DNA of 64,000 nt. Origin: Clostridiales bacterium. Its GTDB lineage: Bacteria > Bacillota > Clostridia > Oscillospirales > CAG-272. Under the pieces are notes generated by a model. The model saw only the letters and a list, made by a program, of their open reading frames with translations, was not told the origin of the DNA and ran no database searches. A program made the position numbers and the translations under genes. Below, piece after piece: positions 51,211 to 60,037 of this stretch. The DNA lies in contig JAAYHB010000021.1 of assembly GCA_012727435.1 (NCBI GenBank), positions 62,001 through 126,000 of the forward strand. The letters are read 5' to 3'. The number at the start of each line of letters is the position of its first letter. Positions within the stretch are counted from its first letter, which is position 1.

Positions 51211-52524
51211 ATGGCAAATCAGATATACTGGCAAAAGGAAATTGAGACCGCTTCCCGCGAGCAGATTTATGCCTGGCAGAGCGAGCGGCTTGTCAGGACG
51301 GTCAGGCGGGTTTACGAGAGAGTGCCGCTCTACCGGGAACGCATGGACGCCGCGGGTGTAAAACCCGAGGACATCAGGGGCATTGAGGATTTACCGAAGC
51401 TCCCCTTCACGCAAAAGCAGGACCTGCGCGATACATACCCTTACGGAATGTTCGCCGTGCCGATGGACGAGGTCGTGCGGCTACATGCCTCAAGCGGCAC
51501 CACCGGCAAACAGATCGTAGTCGGGTATACAAAGCATGACCTTGATATATGGGCCGACACCTGCGCCCGCCAGCTCTGCGCGGTCGGGGCCAAAAAGGGT
51601 GACAAAATCCATATCTCATACGGCTACGGCCTTTTTACCGGAGGGCTGGGGCTGCACGGCGGCGCCGAGAAGCTCGGGGCGACGGTCATTCCGGTCTCCT
51701 CGGGCAACACAGCCCGGCAGATTACCATAATTGAAGACTTCGGCTCGGACATTATCTGCTGCACGCCCTCATATGCGATGTATATTGCAGAGGAAATGGA
51801 GCGGATGGGGGTTGACACCAGCCGGCTGCGCCTGCGTGCCGGGATTTTCGGGGCCGAGCCCTGGACCGAGGAGATGCGCCGGCAGCTTGAGCAAAAGCTG
51901 AACATCAAGGCATACGATATCTACGGGCTCACCGAGATAATCGGCCCGGGCGTCGCCTACGAGTGTTCCGAGCAGCGCGGGATGCACGTCAACGAGGACC
52001 ATTTCATCATTGAGATAATAAACCCCGAGACAGGCGAGCCTCTGCCGGAGGGCGAGCAGGGCGAAATCGTCTTTACCTGCATTACAAAAGAGGCATTCCC
52101 GCTCATCCGTTTCCGCACGCGCGACATAGGTGTAATATCACACAAACCCTGCTCCTGCGGGCGCACGTTCGTGCGGATGTCAAAGCCGCGCGGGCGCACC
52201 GACGACATGATAATCATCCGGGGAGTCAATGTCTTCCCGTCGCAGGTCGAGTCGGTGCTGCTCAAGCTCGGGTTTGCCCCGAACTACCAGCTTGTAGTCG
52301 ACCGGAAAGGCAGCCTTGACACGCTTGAGGTGAAGGTCGAGATTACCAACGAGGCCTTTGACGACGTGACCACGTCGCTCTCAAATCTAGAGCATAAGAT
52401 ATCGGAGGAGATAAAAAACCTGCTCGGCGTCACCGCCAAGGTCACGCTCGTCGCCCCGAATTCAATCGCCCGCTCGGAGGGCAAGGCAAAGCGGGTAATT
52501 GACAACCGCAAACTGCACGACTGA
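51211..52524 (+). CDS. paaK: Phenylacetate--CoA ligase
   Basis: The 437-residue AMP-forming ligase activates aryl-acetates with ATP and CoA, or works in reverse to conserve energy as ATP. Key motifs: [17 protein letters not shown] (P-loop, about residues 92-108), [19 protein letters not shown] (A5 region), [48 protein letters not shown]. Together with IorAB it would turn aryl-pyruvate into aryl-acetate plus ATP, the usual clostridial arrangement. AAAGGATG precedes ATG. Confidence 0.94.
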   Translation: MANQIYWQKEIETASREQIYAWQSERLVRTVRRVYERVPLYRERMDAAGVKPEDIRGIEDLPKLPFTQKQDLRDTYPYGMFAVPMDEVVRLHASSGTTGKQIVVGYTKHDLDIWADTCARQLCAVGAKKGDKIHISYGYGLFTGGLGLHGGAEKLGATVIPVSSGNTARQITIIEDFGSDIICCTPSYAMYIAEEMERMGVDTSRLRLRAGIFGAEPWTEEMRRQLEQKLNIKAYDIYGLTEIIGPGVAYECSEQRGMHVNEDHFIIEIINPETGEPLPEGEQGEIVFTCITKEAFPLIRFRTRDIGVISHKPCSCGRTFVRMSKPRGRTDDMIIIRGVNVFPSQVESVLLKLGFAPNYQLVVDRKGSLDTLEVKVEITNEAFDDVTTSLSNLEHKISEEIKNLLGVTAKVTLVAPNSIARSEGKAKRVIDNRKLHD

Positions 52525-52568
52525 CGGCAGGCGGCTATTTTAATAAATTTGCAGGAGGATATTGAGTT

Positions 52569-53012
52569 ATGACCGTAAACCAGCTTTCGGTTTTTGTTGA
52601 AAACCGGCAGGGCGCGCTATCAAGGATTACCGATATCCTCGCGGAGGCGGGGGTGGATATCCGCGCGATGTCGCTTGCCGAAACGCAGAATTTCGGGGTG
52701 CTCAGGCTTATTGTCAACGACACTTCGGCGGCAGAGGCTGCGCTGAAAAAAAACAATATCGTATTTCACATCACGCAGGTGGTGGCCGCCGCGGTCGAGG
52801 ATAAGCCGGGAGGGCTGGCAAAGATTCTCCGCATACTCTCGGAAAACGGGATTGACATTTTGTATATGTACGCTTTCGTCGCCGCGCCCGGGAACTATGC
52901 CGCGGTAGTGCTGCGCATAAGCAGCGCGGTGCGTGAGAAAGCTATTACCCTGCTGACAGAGGCGGGGGTCAGAATTCTCGGTGGCGACGACATTGTCCCG
53001 AAAGCCCCGTAA
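52569..53012 (+). CDS. ACT-domain protein
   Basis: 147 residues made of two ACT modules: QLSVFVENRQGALSRITDILAEAGVDIRAMSLAE (residues 5-38) and VEDKPGGLAKILRILSENGIDILYMYAF (about 76-103). ACT pairs bind amino acids; the position right after iorAB-paaK suggests sensing of an aromatic amino acid for this operon, which is inference. AGGAGG precedes ATG. No enzymatic domain is attached. Confidence 0.88.
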   Translation: MTVNQLSVFVENRQGALSRITDILAEAGVDIRAMSLAETQNFGVLRLIVNDTSAAEAALKKNNIVFHITQVVAAAVEDKPGGLAKILRILSENGIDILYMYAFVAAPGNYAAVVLRISSAVREKAITLLTEAGVRILGGDDIVPKAP

Positions 53013-53018
53013 AAGGGT

Positions 53019-53036
53019 GCGGGGCAGAGCCCCGCT
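53019..53036 (+). terminator. Hairpin after the ACT gene
   Basis: GCGGGGC-AGA-GCCCCGC followed by TTTGTGC, 7 bp after the stop. It could be a terminator or a lone GC module of the composite repeat. Confidence 0.5.
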
Positions 53037-53113
53037 TTGTGCTCCATATTTGCCGGTAAACTGATGGCAGCAGAGCACGGAATGTGGGGCCCGCGCCACG
53101 ATATTTGCGATTT

Positions 53114-53195
53114 GGTTTATAAGTTTTTGGAGATTCATAAGAACCTTTTTTCAAAAAGGTTCTTATGCAGGGATCCGGGGGTAGCGCCCCCGGAG
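53114..53195 (-). repeat. Composite repeat, inverted copy before the lysine tRNA ligase gene
   Basis: On the minus strand: GC module CCGGGGGCGCTACCCCCGG (53175-53193), linker ATCCCTG, stem CATAAGAACCTTTTT-GA-complement (53136-53167), tail AATCTCCAAAAACTTATAAACC. It fills the gap between the ACT gene and the synthetase gene; 53040-53113 shows nothing else. Confidence 0.85.
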
Positions 53196-53220
53196 TAAAA
53201 TAAACATTTGAGGTATAGAA

Positions 53221-55251
53221 ATGCACTGGTCGGAGGAATTGGCAAGACAGGTCATTGAGCGCAGGCCGGACAAGGAGGAATACGTCTGCGCCGCAGGAAT
53301 CAGCCCGTCGGGCTCGATACACATCGGAAATTTCAGGGATGTAGCCACATCTTATTTTGTTGTGCGCGCCCTGCGCAAGCTCGGCAAGCACGCGCGGCTG
53401 CTCTTCTCGTGGGACGAATACGACAGAATGAGGAAGGTTCCCGCCAACGTCGCAGCAGTGGCGTCGGGCTTTGAGAAATACATCGGCGCCCCTTATATAT
53501 CGATACCCAACCCGTTTGACGACGGCGCGCCGAACTACGCCGCGCATTTTGAGCGTGAGTTTGAGGAGGCAATAAAGCAGTTCGGGATTGAGATGGACTA
53601 CAGGTATCAGGCGTCGATGTACCTCGGGGGAAAATACACCGACAGGATAATCCACGCGCTTCGCCACCGCCTTGAAATATTCGATATCCTCGACTCGTTC
53701 CGCACGCAGGAATCCGAGGAGGGTGAGCGCGAGAATTATTATCCGGTAAGCATTTTCTGCCCTGCCTGCGGGCGCGACAGCACGAAAATCACCTCGCTTT
53801 CCGAGGACTGCACAAAGGTAACCTATACCTGCGAATGCGGGCATGGGGGTGAGTTCGACTTTCTCCATGAGCACAACTGCAAGCTGGCCTGGAAAGTAGA
53901 CTGGGCGATGCGCTGGGCTTATGAAGGAGTAGACTTCGAGCCGGGCGGAAAGGACCACGCCAGCCCGAGCGGCAGCTATGCGGTGAGCAGCATTATATCC
54001 GAGAAAATATTCGGGTACAAGCCCCCGGTCTTTGCCGGTTATGAATTTATAGGGCTTAAGGGCCTTACCGGCAAAATGTCGGGCTCGTCGGGACTCAATC
54101 TCACACCCCAAATACTGCTCAATATCTATCAACCCGAGGTCATCCTCTGGCTTTACTCAAAAACCAAGCCCCAGAAAGCCTTTAATTTCTGCTTTGACGA
54201 GGGAATACTGCGCCAGTACCACGAATTCGACAAGATGTACGACGAGGTGGAAAACGGTACCGCCGACGAATACACCCAGGCGATAATGTACAACACAAGA
54301 ATCGAGGGCCGGAAGATTTACACCGTGCCGATGTCGCTTCTGGTGCAGCTCGGCTCGATTGTCGACTTCAACGTCCCGCTGCTTGAGACGGTTTTTGAAA
54401 AAATCGGCATGCCCTACAAATACGAGCATTTTGCCGACCGGCTCGGCCGCGCGCGCTACTGGCTTGAGCAATGCGCCCCCGATCAGGTATATCGCCTGCG
54501 CAAGACCCGCAACTGGGAGGTTTATGAGACGCTGAGCGAGGCCGAGCGGCGCGAGATAGAGCTGCTGCACAGCTATATTAAGCGGGGCGGCTACACGCTT
54601 GACGAACTGAACACCGAGCTTTATGCCATACCGAAGCGGGTCTTCGGCGAGAATTTGCCGCAGGATGAACTGAAAAAAGTCCAGAGCGCGTTTTTCAGGA
54701 ATGTCTACCGGCTGCTGCTCGACCGCGAGCGCGGCCCGCGGCTCTATCTCTTCCTTTACGCCATAGACCCGACAAAATACCTCGGCCTGCTTGATTTTTC
54801 GACACCAAAAACCGAGGCCGAGAAGGCTGCCGGGCTGCCGGACGAGCCCGAGGAGAAAAAAACCGAGCCCGAAGAAGCAGCCGGGCAGCAATACGGCGAG
54901 CCTGACCCGGTCGCACCTATAAAGGGGCAGATCGGCATCGACGACTTCAACAAGCTCGACCTGCGCGTCTGCAAAATCATCGCCTGCGACGAGGTCCGCA
55001 AGTCGCACAGCTGCTACAAGCTCACGCTTGACGACGGGATAGGCAAGCGGACTATAATGTCAAGCATTAAGAGCTATTACAAGCCCGAGGAGCTTGTCGG
55101 TCGGAAGATAATCGTGGTCGCCAATCTCAAGCCTACACGAATTGTCAATATCACTAGCGAGGGAATGCTGCTCGCCGCCACAAACAGCGCCTGCGGCTGC
55201 AGGGTCGTGTTTGTAGACGACGCCGTTCCCTCCGGAACCGCAGTAAAATAA
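53221..55251 (+). CDS. lysK: Class I lysyl-tRNA synthetase with C-terminal tRNA-binding domain
   Basis: 676 residues. The class I type (archaeal-like, also in spirochaetes and some Firmicutes) charges tRNA-Lys. HIGH-like motif SGSIHIGNFRD (HIGN at 34-37), zinc-like cysteines CPACGRD and TCECGHGG (about 180-206), and the KMSKS-like GLTGKMSGSSGLNLTP (285-291). The helical anticodon-binding region runs to about 530. An acidic linker (EKKTEPEEAAG) then leads to an extra ~105-residue domain: IGIDDFNKLDLRVCKIIACDEV...LVGRKIIVVANLKPTRIVNITSEGMLLAA, the Trbp111/EMAP-II OB fold usually found on MetRS. GAGGT precedes ATG. Confidence 0.93.
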   Translation: MHWSEELARQVIERRPDKEEYVCAAGISPSGSIHIGNFRDVATSYFVVRALRKLGKHARLLFSWDEYDRMRKVPANVAAVASGFEKYIGAPYISIPNPFDDGAPNYAAHFEREFEEAIKQFGIEMDYRYQASMYLGGKYTDRIIHALRHRLEIFDILDSFRTQESEEGERENYYPVSIFCPACGRDSTKITSLSEDCTKVTYTCECGHGGEFDFLHEHNCKLAWKVDWAMRWAYEGVDFEPGGKDHASPSGSYAVSSIISEKIFGYKPPVFAGYEFIGLKGLTGKMSGSSGLNLTPQILLNIYQPEVILWLYSKTKPQKAFNFCFDEGILRQYHEFDKMYDEVENGTADEYTQAIMYNTRIEGRKIYTVPMSLLVQLGSIVDFNVPLLETVFEKIGMPYKYEHFADRLGRARYWLEQCAPDQVYRLRKTRNWEVYETLSEAERREIELLHSYIKRGGYTLDELNTELYAIPKRVFGENLPQDELKKVQSAFFRNVYRLLLDRERGPRLYLFLYAIDPTKYLGLLDFSTPKTEAEKAAGLPDEPEEKKTEPEEAAGQQYGEPDPVAPIKGQIGIDDFNKLDLRVCKIIACDEVRKSHSCYKLTLDDGIGKRTIMSSIKSYYKPEELVGRKIIVVANLKPTRIVNITSEGMLLAATNSACGCRVVFVDDAVPSGTAVK

Positions 55252-55261
55252 GCATAAGCAT

Positions 55262-55302
55262 AAAAGACGGCCGCCGGCATATAGCCGGCGGCCGTCTTTT
55301 TT
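55262..55302. terminator. Bidirectional terminator between lysK and metH
   Basis: A 17-bp perfect stem, AAAAGACGGCCGCCGGC with its complement and an ATATA loop, with A run on one side and T run on the other. It serves both converging genes. Confidence 0.93.
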
Positions 55303-55317
55303 ATAAAATACGTAGCT

Positions 55318-57762
55318 TTATTTGCCCTGACCGAATACTTCCTCGGCAATCTTCACAGCACCCGTGGCGTCGGGGGCGTAATAATCGGCGCCTATCGATT
55401 TTGCGTACTCCTCTGTCAGCACCGCACCGCCTACCATGATGCGGCAGTCCGGGACCTCCCGGCGCAGCACCTTTATGGTCTGCTTCATGGCCGGCAGGGT
55501 AGTGGTCATCAGCGCGCTCAGCCCGACTAGCCGGACATTGTTGTCCTGTGTCGATTTGAGTATTGTTTCATATGAAACATCGCGTCCGAGGTCAATGACC
55601 TCATATCCGTAGTTTTCAAGCAGGAGCTTCACGATATTCTTGCCGATGTCGTGTATGTCGCCCTTGACGGTGGCGAGAATTATCTTTCCCTTTGTGCCGC
55701 AGCCGGCTTTCATTATTGCCCTGACCTGCCCGAAGGCGGCGGTCGCGGCTCCGGCGCTCATAAGAAGCTGCGGCAAAAATATCCTTTTCTTCTCAAATTC
55801 CTCGCCGACCCAACCGAGGGCGGGTATGATATGCCCGTTTATAACTTCCAAGGCATCGTTAGTTTTGAGGAGCTCGACGGCGGCGTCTTGTGCGGCGGCC
55901 TCCATGCCCCTCACTATCGCCTGATAGAGCTCCGAGTGGCCGCCGCCCGGCCCGACGGCGCCGCCGGCGGGCGCCCCGGCTGCCGGCGCAGCCGGCGCCG
56001 GGGCAGACGCCGCCTGCCCTGACCCCGCTTCACTTTTGGCAGCATTTTTTGCAAAATCAATAAATTCCGAGAAATTCTCGTCCTTGCCTGAGAGCGCAAG
56101 ATATGCACGGTAGGCCTTCTGAATCTCGGCTGAGTTGGGATTAACAATCGCCAGCGACAGCCCGGCATAAAGCGCCATTGTAAAGAAGGCCGAATTGAGG
56201 GTGTCTCGCATCGGCAGCCCGTATGAGACATTGGAAATGCCGAGCAGTGTGTGTATTCCCATATCGATCAGTGCGGCAACGGTCTTGAGTGTTGCCAGCG
56301 CGGCGGAAGGGTCGGCGCTCACAGACATCGCCAACGGGTCGATTACAATTCTATTGGGGCTGATTCCATGCTTTTCAGCCTCGGCGATGATTTTTTCGGC
56401 AATCTTAAGTCTTCCGGCAACATCGGCAGGTATCCCGTCGTCGTCAAGCGTCAGCCCGACCAGCACCCCGCCGTATTTTTTTGCCAGCGGCAGAACAGAC
56501 GCAAGCGACTCGGACTTGCCGGATACGGAGTTGATAAGCGGAACTCCGCAATAGGCCCGCAGCGCGCGCTCCATCGCCGCCGGGTTTGAGGTATCTATCT
56601 GCAGCGGCAGCTTGGTTATCATCTGCAACTCGGTTATTATAGCCTCAAGCGCCCCGGCCTCGTCAATGCCCGGCAGCCCGGCGTTCACGTCGAGAATGTC
56701 GGCCCCGGCGTCGGCCTGCAGCGCACCCTCCTCGGCAATACCGGCATAATCCCCGGCCAGCAGCGCTTCTTTTATCGGCTTTTTTCCGGTCGGGTTGATG
56801 CGCTCACCGATAATCAGCGGCCGCCGACCGATGACAAGGGCGTGTGTCGCCGATGAGATCATTGTCAGATTTTTCTCTGTAATCGGCTGTGGGGTTATGC
56901 CCTGAGTTGCGCCGACAAGCGCTTTGATATGCTCGGGCGTGGTGCCGCAGCAGCCCCCCAGCCCCCGTGCGCCGGCCTCTGCCATCTCCCTCATGTGCCC
57001 GGCAAACCCGGCGGGCGAAACATTATATACCGTTTTGCCGTCGCATATTTGCGGCATGCCGGCGTTCGGCTGGACAATAACCGGCACCGAGGCGTACTTC
57101 AGCAACTCCGGGAGTATGCTCTTCATTTTGGTGGGGCCGAGCGAGCAGTTTATCCCGAGCGCCGCGACGCCAAGCCCCTCAAGCAGCGCCACCACGGAAG
57201 CCGGGTCGCTCCCGCTCATCATCCGCCCTGACTCATCAAAGACCACCGTCGCCACAACCGGAAGGTCGCAGGCCTCTTTTGCGGCAAGCACCGCGGCCTT
57301 GAGCTCATAGATGTCGTTCATGGTCTCTATAAGGATAAAGTCAGCACCGGCCAAAGCACCTGTTCTGACGATCTCTGAAAAGCAGCTTACCGCCTCCTCA
57401 AACCCGATTCCGCCAAGCCAGCCCACAACCTTTCCGAGCGGACCGACATCAAGCGCCACCAGAGCGCCGGAATCACGGGCGGCATCCTTCGCGCAGCCTA
57501 TCCCCGCGCGGATAATATTCTCAAGGCAAAAATCTCCGGACCCGTCACAGTATTTCAGCCGGTTTGCCCCGAAGGTGTTTGCCGTGACAACCTCGGCTCC
57601 GGCTTTGATATACTCCCTGTGGATTTCGGTCACAATCTCGGGGCGGGTGATATTCCAGGTCTCGGGCAGCTCTCCGGCCGAAAGCCCGCGGGCCTGCAGC
57701 ATTGTCCCCATCCCGCCGTCAAAAATTACAAATCCATGATTCAGTTTTTCGGTTATATTCAT
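55318..57762 (-). CDS. metH: Cobalamin-dependent methionine synthase, short form
   Basis: 814 residues; full MetH has about 1200. The homocysteine domain (1-290) has zinc ligands in LGINCSLGPTKM and LGGCCGTTPEHI. The methyltetrahydrofolate (pterin) domain (about 310-590) has IGERINPTGKKPIKEALL, DILDVNAGLPGIDE and LINSVSGK. An Ala/Pro/Gly linker precedes the cobalamin module (about 620-814) with VKGDIHDIGKNIVKLLLENYGYEVIDLG (DxHxxG). The C-terminal reactivation (AdoMet) domain is absent, as in several anaerobes, so an external reactivase is expected. GGGAG precedes ATG; 32 bp after metF. Confidence 0.94.
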   Translation of the reverse strand: MNITEKLNHGFVIFDGGMGTMLQARGLSAGELPETWNITRPEIVTEIHREYIKAGAEVVTANTFGANRLKYCDGSGDFCLENIIRAGIGCAKDAARDSGALVALDVGPLGKVVGWLGGIGFEEAVSCFSEIVRTGALAGADFILIETMNDIYELKAAVLAAKEACDLPVVATVVFDESGRMMSGSDPASVVALLEGLGVAALGINCSLGPTKMKSILPELLKYASVPVIVQPNAGMPQICDGKTVYNVSPAGFAGHMREMAEAGARGLGGCCGTTPEHIKALVGATQGITPQPITEKNLTMISSATHALVIGRRPLIIGERINPTGKKPIKEALLAGDYAGIAEEGALQADAGADILDVNAGLPGIDEAGALEAIITELQMITKLPLQIDTSNPAAMERALRAYCGVPLINSVSGKSESLASVLPLAKKYGGVLVGLTLDDDGIPADVAGRLKIAEKIIAEAEKHGISPNRIVIDPLAMSVSADPSAALATLKTVAALIDMGIHTLLGISNVSYGLPMRDTLNSAFFTMALYAGLSLAIVNPNSAEIQKAYRAYLALSGKDENFSEFIDFAKNAAKSEAGSGQAASAPAPAAPAAGAPAGGAVGPGGGHSELYQAIVRGMEAAAQDAAVELLKTNDALEVINGHIIPALGWVGEEFEKKRIFLPQLLMSAGAATAAFGQVRAIMKAGCGTKGKIILATVKGDIHDIGKNIVKLLLENYGYEVIDLGRDVSYETILKSTQDNNVRLVGLSALMTTTLPAMKQTIKVLRREVPDCRIMVGGAVLTEEYAKSIGADYYAPDATGAVKIAEEVFGQGK

Positions 57763-57794
57763 GTTGTCTCCCGTGCAGTAAAACGTTTTTCTGC

Positions 57795-58661
57795 TTATTT
57801 TATTATGGCCGAAATATTGTCCATCACGCGGGCGGCCACCTCGGGTTTGTTCATTGTATAGATATGTACGTTTTTTATGCCGCTCGCAAACAGGTCGACC
57901 ACCTGCTCGGTGGCATAGACTATCCCGGCCTGCTTCATCGACTCGGGGTCCTCCCCGAATTTCTCGACAATTTTCGCAAACTTCCGGGGCAGCGTCCTGC
58001 CCGATAACTCAAGAATCCGCCTTATCTGCTTTGCATTTGTAACCGGCATAATCCCCGGGTTTACCGGAACGTTTATCCCCTTTGCGGCAAGTTTGTCAAG
58101 GAATGCGTAGAATATGTTGTTGTCGAAAAACATCTGAGAGACCAGAAAATCGCAGCCCGCATCTATTTTGATTTTCAGATTATTGATATCATCGTCAAGA
58201 CTCGGAGACTCGGGATGCCCTTCGGGGTAGCAGGCCCCGCCGACGCAGAAATCGCCGTAGCGCTTTATTTTGGCGACAAGGTCGCAGGCATGTTTAAAAT
58301 CACTCTTGACGGTCGCCCCGTCGTATTTCGGAATATCACCGCGCAGGGCAAGTATATTCTCAATTCCTGCCGCCTTAATTTCCTCAAGGCTTCTCTCGAT
58401 CTCCTCCTCGGAGGACGAGATGCAGATGAGATGGACCAGCGGCGTGACCCCGAATTTATCCTGCAGGTTCTTCGCAATGCTGACGGTAAAGCCCTCGGTC
58501 GTGCCGCCGGCGCCGCAGGTCACGCTCATGAAGGCCGGGCGAAGGGCGGCTATAGCCTCGGTTGCGCTCCTGACACTCTCGTAATTATTGCTGCTCTTGG
58601 GCGGGAATACCTCAAATGACAGGGTGGGCTTGCAGGATGCAAACAGCTTTGTCAGTTTCAT
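57795..58661 (-). CDS. metF: Methylenetetrahydrofolate reductase
   Basis: 288 residues, the flavin TIM barrel that makes 5-methyl-THF for MetH. LSFEVFPPKSSNNYESV (catalytic Glu), FMSVTCGAGGTTEGFT, IENILALRGDIPKYDG, ACYPEGHPESPSLDDDINNLKIKIDAGCDFLVSQMFFDN and NVPVNPGIMPVTNAKQI are all in order. No MetV or RnfC partner is adjacent. Forms an operon with metH and is divergent from the HpcH-like gene. AAAGGAC lies before ATG. No riboswitch fits in the 117-bp gap. Confidence 0.95.
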   Translation of the reverse strand: MKLTKLFASCKPTLSFEVFPPKSSNNYESVRSATEAIAALRPAFMSVTCGAGGTTEGFTVSIAKNLQDKFGVTPLVHLICISSSEEEIERSLEEIKAAGIENILALRGDIPKYDGATVKSDFKHACDLVAKIKRYGDFCVGGACYPEGHPESPSLDDDINNLKIKIDAGCDFLVSQMFFDNNIFYAFLDKLAAKGINVPVNPGIMPVTNAKQIRRILELSGRTLPRKFAKIVEKFGEDPESMKQAGIVYATEQVVDLFASGIKNVHIYTMNKPEVAARVMDNISAIIK

Positions 58662-58721
58662 ACTTGCAGATGTCCTTTCGGAATTTGTGGAGAAAAAATG
58701 CCATAAAAATATTCTATGTTG

Positions 58722-58750
58722 TTGTAAACCGAAAAATTTTATGGTATTAT
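58722..58750 (+). promoter_or_regulatory. Promoter of the HpcH/HpaI-like gene
   Basis: TTGTAA (58722-58727), 17-bp spacer, TATTAT (58745-58750) with TGG extension. Confidence 0.6.
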
Positions 58751-58778
58751 AGACTTACAAAAAATCGGAGTTTATATT

Positions 58779-59579
58779 ATGGCGACACTCGGCTTAAAAG
58801 AGCGTCTTTTGGCGGCCCCCTGGCTTGTCGGAACACATATAACCCTGACCGACCCGGCTGTGTCGGCTGTTCTCAGCCGGGCGGGCTTTGATTTTGTCCT
58901 GCTTGAGGCAGACAACACCGAGAGCAGCTATACCACCCTGCGCAATCACCTGGCAACCCTCAGGTCGGGCGGCCTGCCGGCTTTGGTCAGGGGTTCGATT
59001 ATCTGCGAATACCACATAAACCGGGTGCTTGAGCTCGGGCCGGAGGGCATTATCCTACCGGGCATCAACACTGCCGCCGAGGCAGAGCGCGCCGTCTCGA
59101 TGACCCTCTACCCTCCCGAGGGCACCCGGCGCTTCAACCCGCTGCGCTCGGTAGCATACAAAATTGAAGAGGCATACGAGCTGGCACTCGGCGAGAACCA
59201 GAGGCTCTGCCGCATAATACAGCTTGACACAGCAGAGTCACTCAGGAATATTGCCGAAATTGCAGAGGTTGAGAGAGTTGACGGGTTCTTTTTTGCTCCC
59301 AGCAGCTTCATCAGGCCGGACGGCAGACCTGAAGCCCTGTACGGCCCCGACACCGAGGAGCTGATAAGCCGTGCGGCAGAGATGCTGCGGCAAAAGAGGA
59401 TACCGTACGGAGTTTCGCTGCTCAAAACCGGGCCCGGGGTGCTTGATTTTTGGCTGAAACTTGGCGCCTGCATATTTGCCGTCGGCTTCGATGCGGGATA
59501 CATCGCCGGCGGCGCCCGCGAAAACCTTATTTCGCTGAAAAGCCAATTGCCCCGTCTGACCGAGCATCCGCAAAACTAA
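58779..59579 (+). CDS. HpcH/HpaI aldolase-family protein with altered active site
   Basis: 266 residues with the TIM-barrel order of 2-keto-3-deoxy-sugar acid aldolases: LVGTHITLTDPAVSAVLSRAGFDFVLLEADN, LPALVRGSIICEYHINRVLELGPEGIILPGINTAAEAERAV, IIQLDTAESLRNIAEIAEVERVDGFFFAPSSF. Several catalytic spots differ from the norm. The usual D-x-E-H after strand 2 is LEADNTESS, and the usual GPxDLxxxLG loop is APSSFIRPDG. The Arg (LVRG) and metal-type Glu (IIQLD, normally QIE) are partly changed. It may act on a different substrate or be non-catalytic. Monocistronic. Confidence 0.8.
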   Translation: MATLGLKERLLAAPWLVGTHITLTDPAVSAVLSRAGFDFVLLEADNTESSYTTLRNHLATLRSGGLPALVRGSIICEYHINRVLELGPEGIILPGINTAAEAERAVSMTLYPPEGTRRFNPLRSVAYKIEEAYELALGENQRLCRIIQLDTAESLRNIAEIAEVERVDGFFFAPSSFIRPDGRPEALYGPDTEELISRAAEMLRQKRIPYGVSLLKTGPGVLDFWLKLGACIFAVGFDAGYIAGGARENLISLKSQLPRLTEHPQN

Positions 59580-59661
59580 ACCGGACTGACACGAAACCGG
59601 CTTTCGTTAACAAGTTATTTTATCATATAATGCCTTCTATTGCAAGAACGGATATACAAAA

Positions 59662-59689
59662 TACCTGCCGAAAAATCCTCCGGCAGGTA
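59662..59689. terminator. Terminator between converging genes
   Basis: TACCTGCCG/CGGCAGGTA stem with a 10-base loop, with pyrimidine-rich CTTTCTTTA on the plus side. It lies between the HpcH-like gene and the small membrane protein gene. Confidence 0.65.
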
Positions 59690-59713
59690 CTTTCTTTATT
59701 GACGTATATCCTA

Positions 59714-59995
59714 TCAGCCTTTGTCTTCTGGCCTGGGTGCCGTTCTTTTTTCAGAAAAAACACAAATCAGTATGCCTGACGCAACAGCCAGCGCCGCCGC
59801 TGCCGCCACCGGTATAAGCCAGGTGTGGTTTTCCTCGATTTTCTCGATTATAAACTCGCTAAAAGACTCCTCGTCCACGTCGGGCGGGGATGAAGTCGAA
59901 TCCGCTCCGAATACCGGCACACAAAGTGCCGACAGCAGTGCTAAAAGCAATACAGAAACTATCAAAAAGAGCGGTTTGTTGCGCGGACACTCCAT
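59714..59995 (-). CDS. Small membrane protein with signal peptide
   Basis: 93 residues: MECPRNKPL, a hydrophobic signal (FLIVSVLLLALLSALCVPVFGA), an acidic external stretch (DVDEESFSEFIIEKIEENH), a membrane helix (WLIPVAAAAALAVASGILICVF) and a charged tail. No family is recognised. GAGG precedes ATG by 8 bases. It lies 42 bp after another small membrane protein gene and downstream of oppF, so it is probably the last gene of the opp transcript. Confidence 0.65.
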   Translation of the reverse strand: MECPRNKPLFLIVSVLLLALLSALCVPVFGADSTSSPPDVDEESFSEFIIEKIEENHTWLIPVAAAAALAVASGILICVFSEKRTAPRPEDKG

Positions 59996-60037
59996 ATCCG
60001 TTCCTCTTATAATTTCTCAGACAGCCGTTTGCTTCAC

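Noticed and set aside
52969..54132. Long open frame (387 codons) on the minus strand
   Set aside because: It is antisense to lysK and the repeat; its residues show no recognisable motif and there is no ribosome-binding site.
58662..58778. SAM or cobalamin riboswitch before metF-metH
   Set aside because: The gap to the divergent gene is only 117 bp and shows no conserved box or terminator pair.
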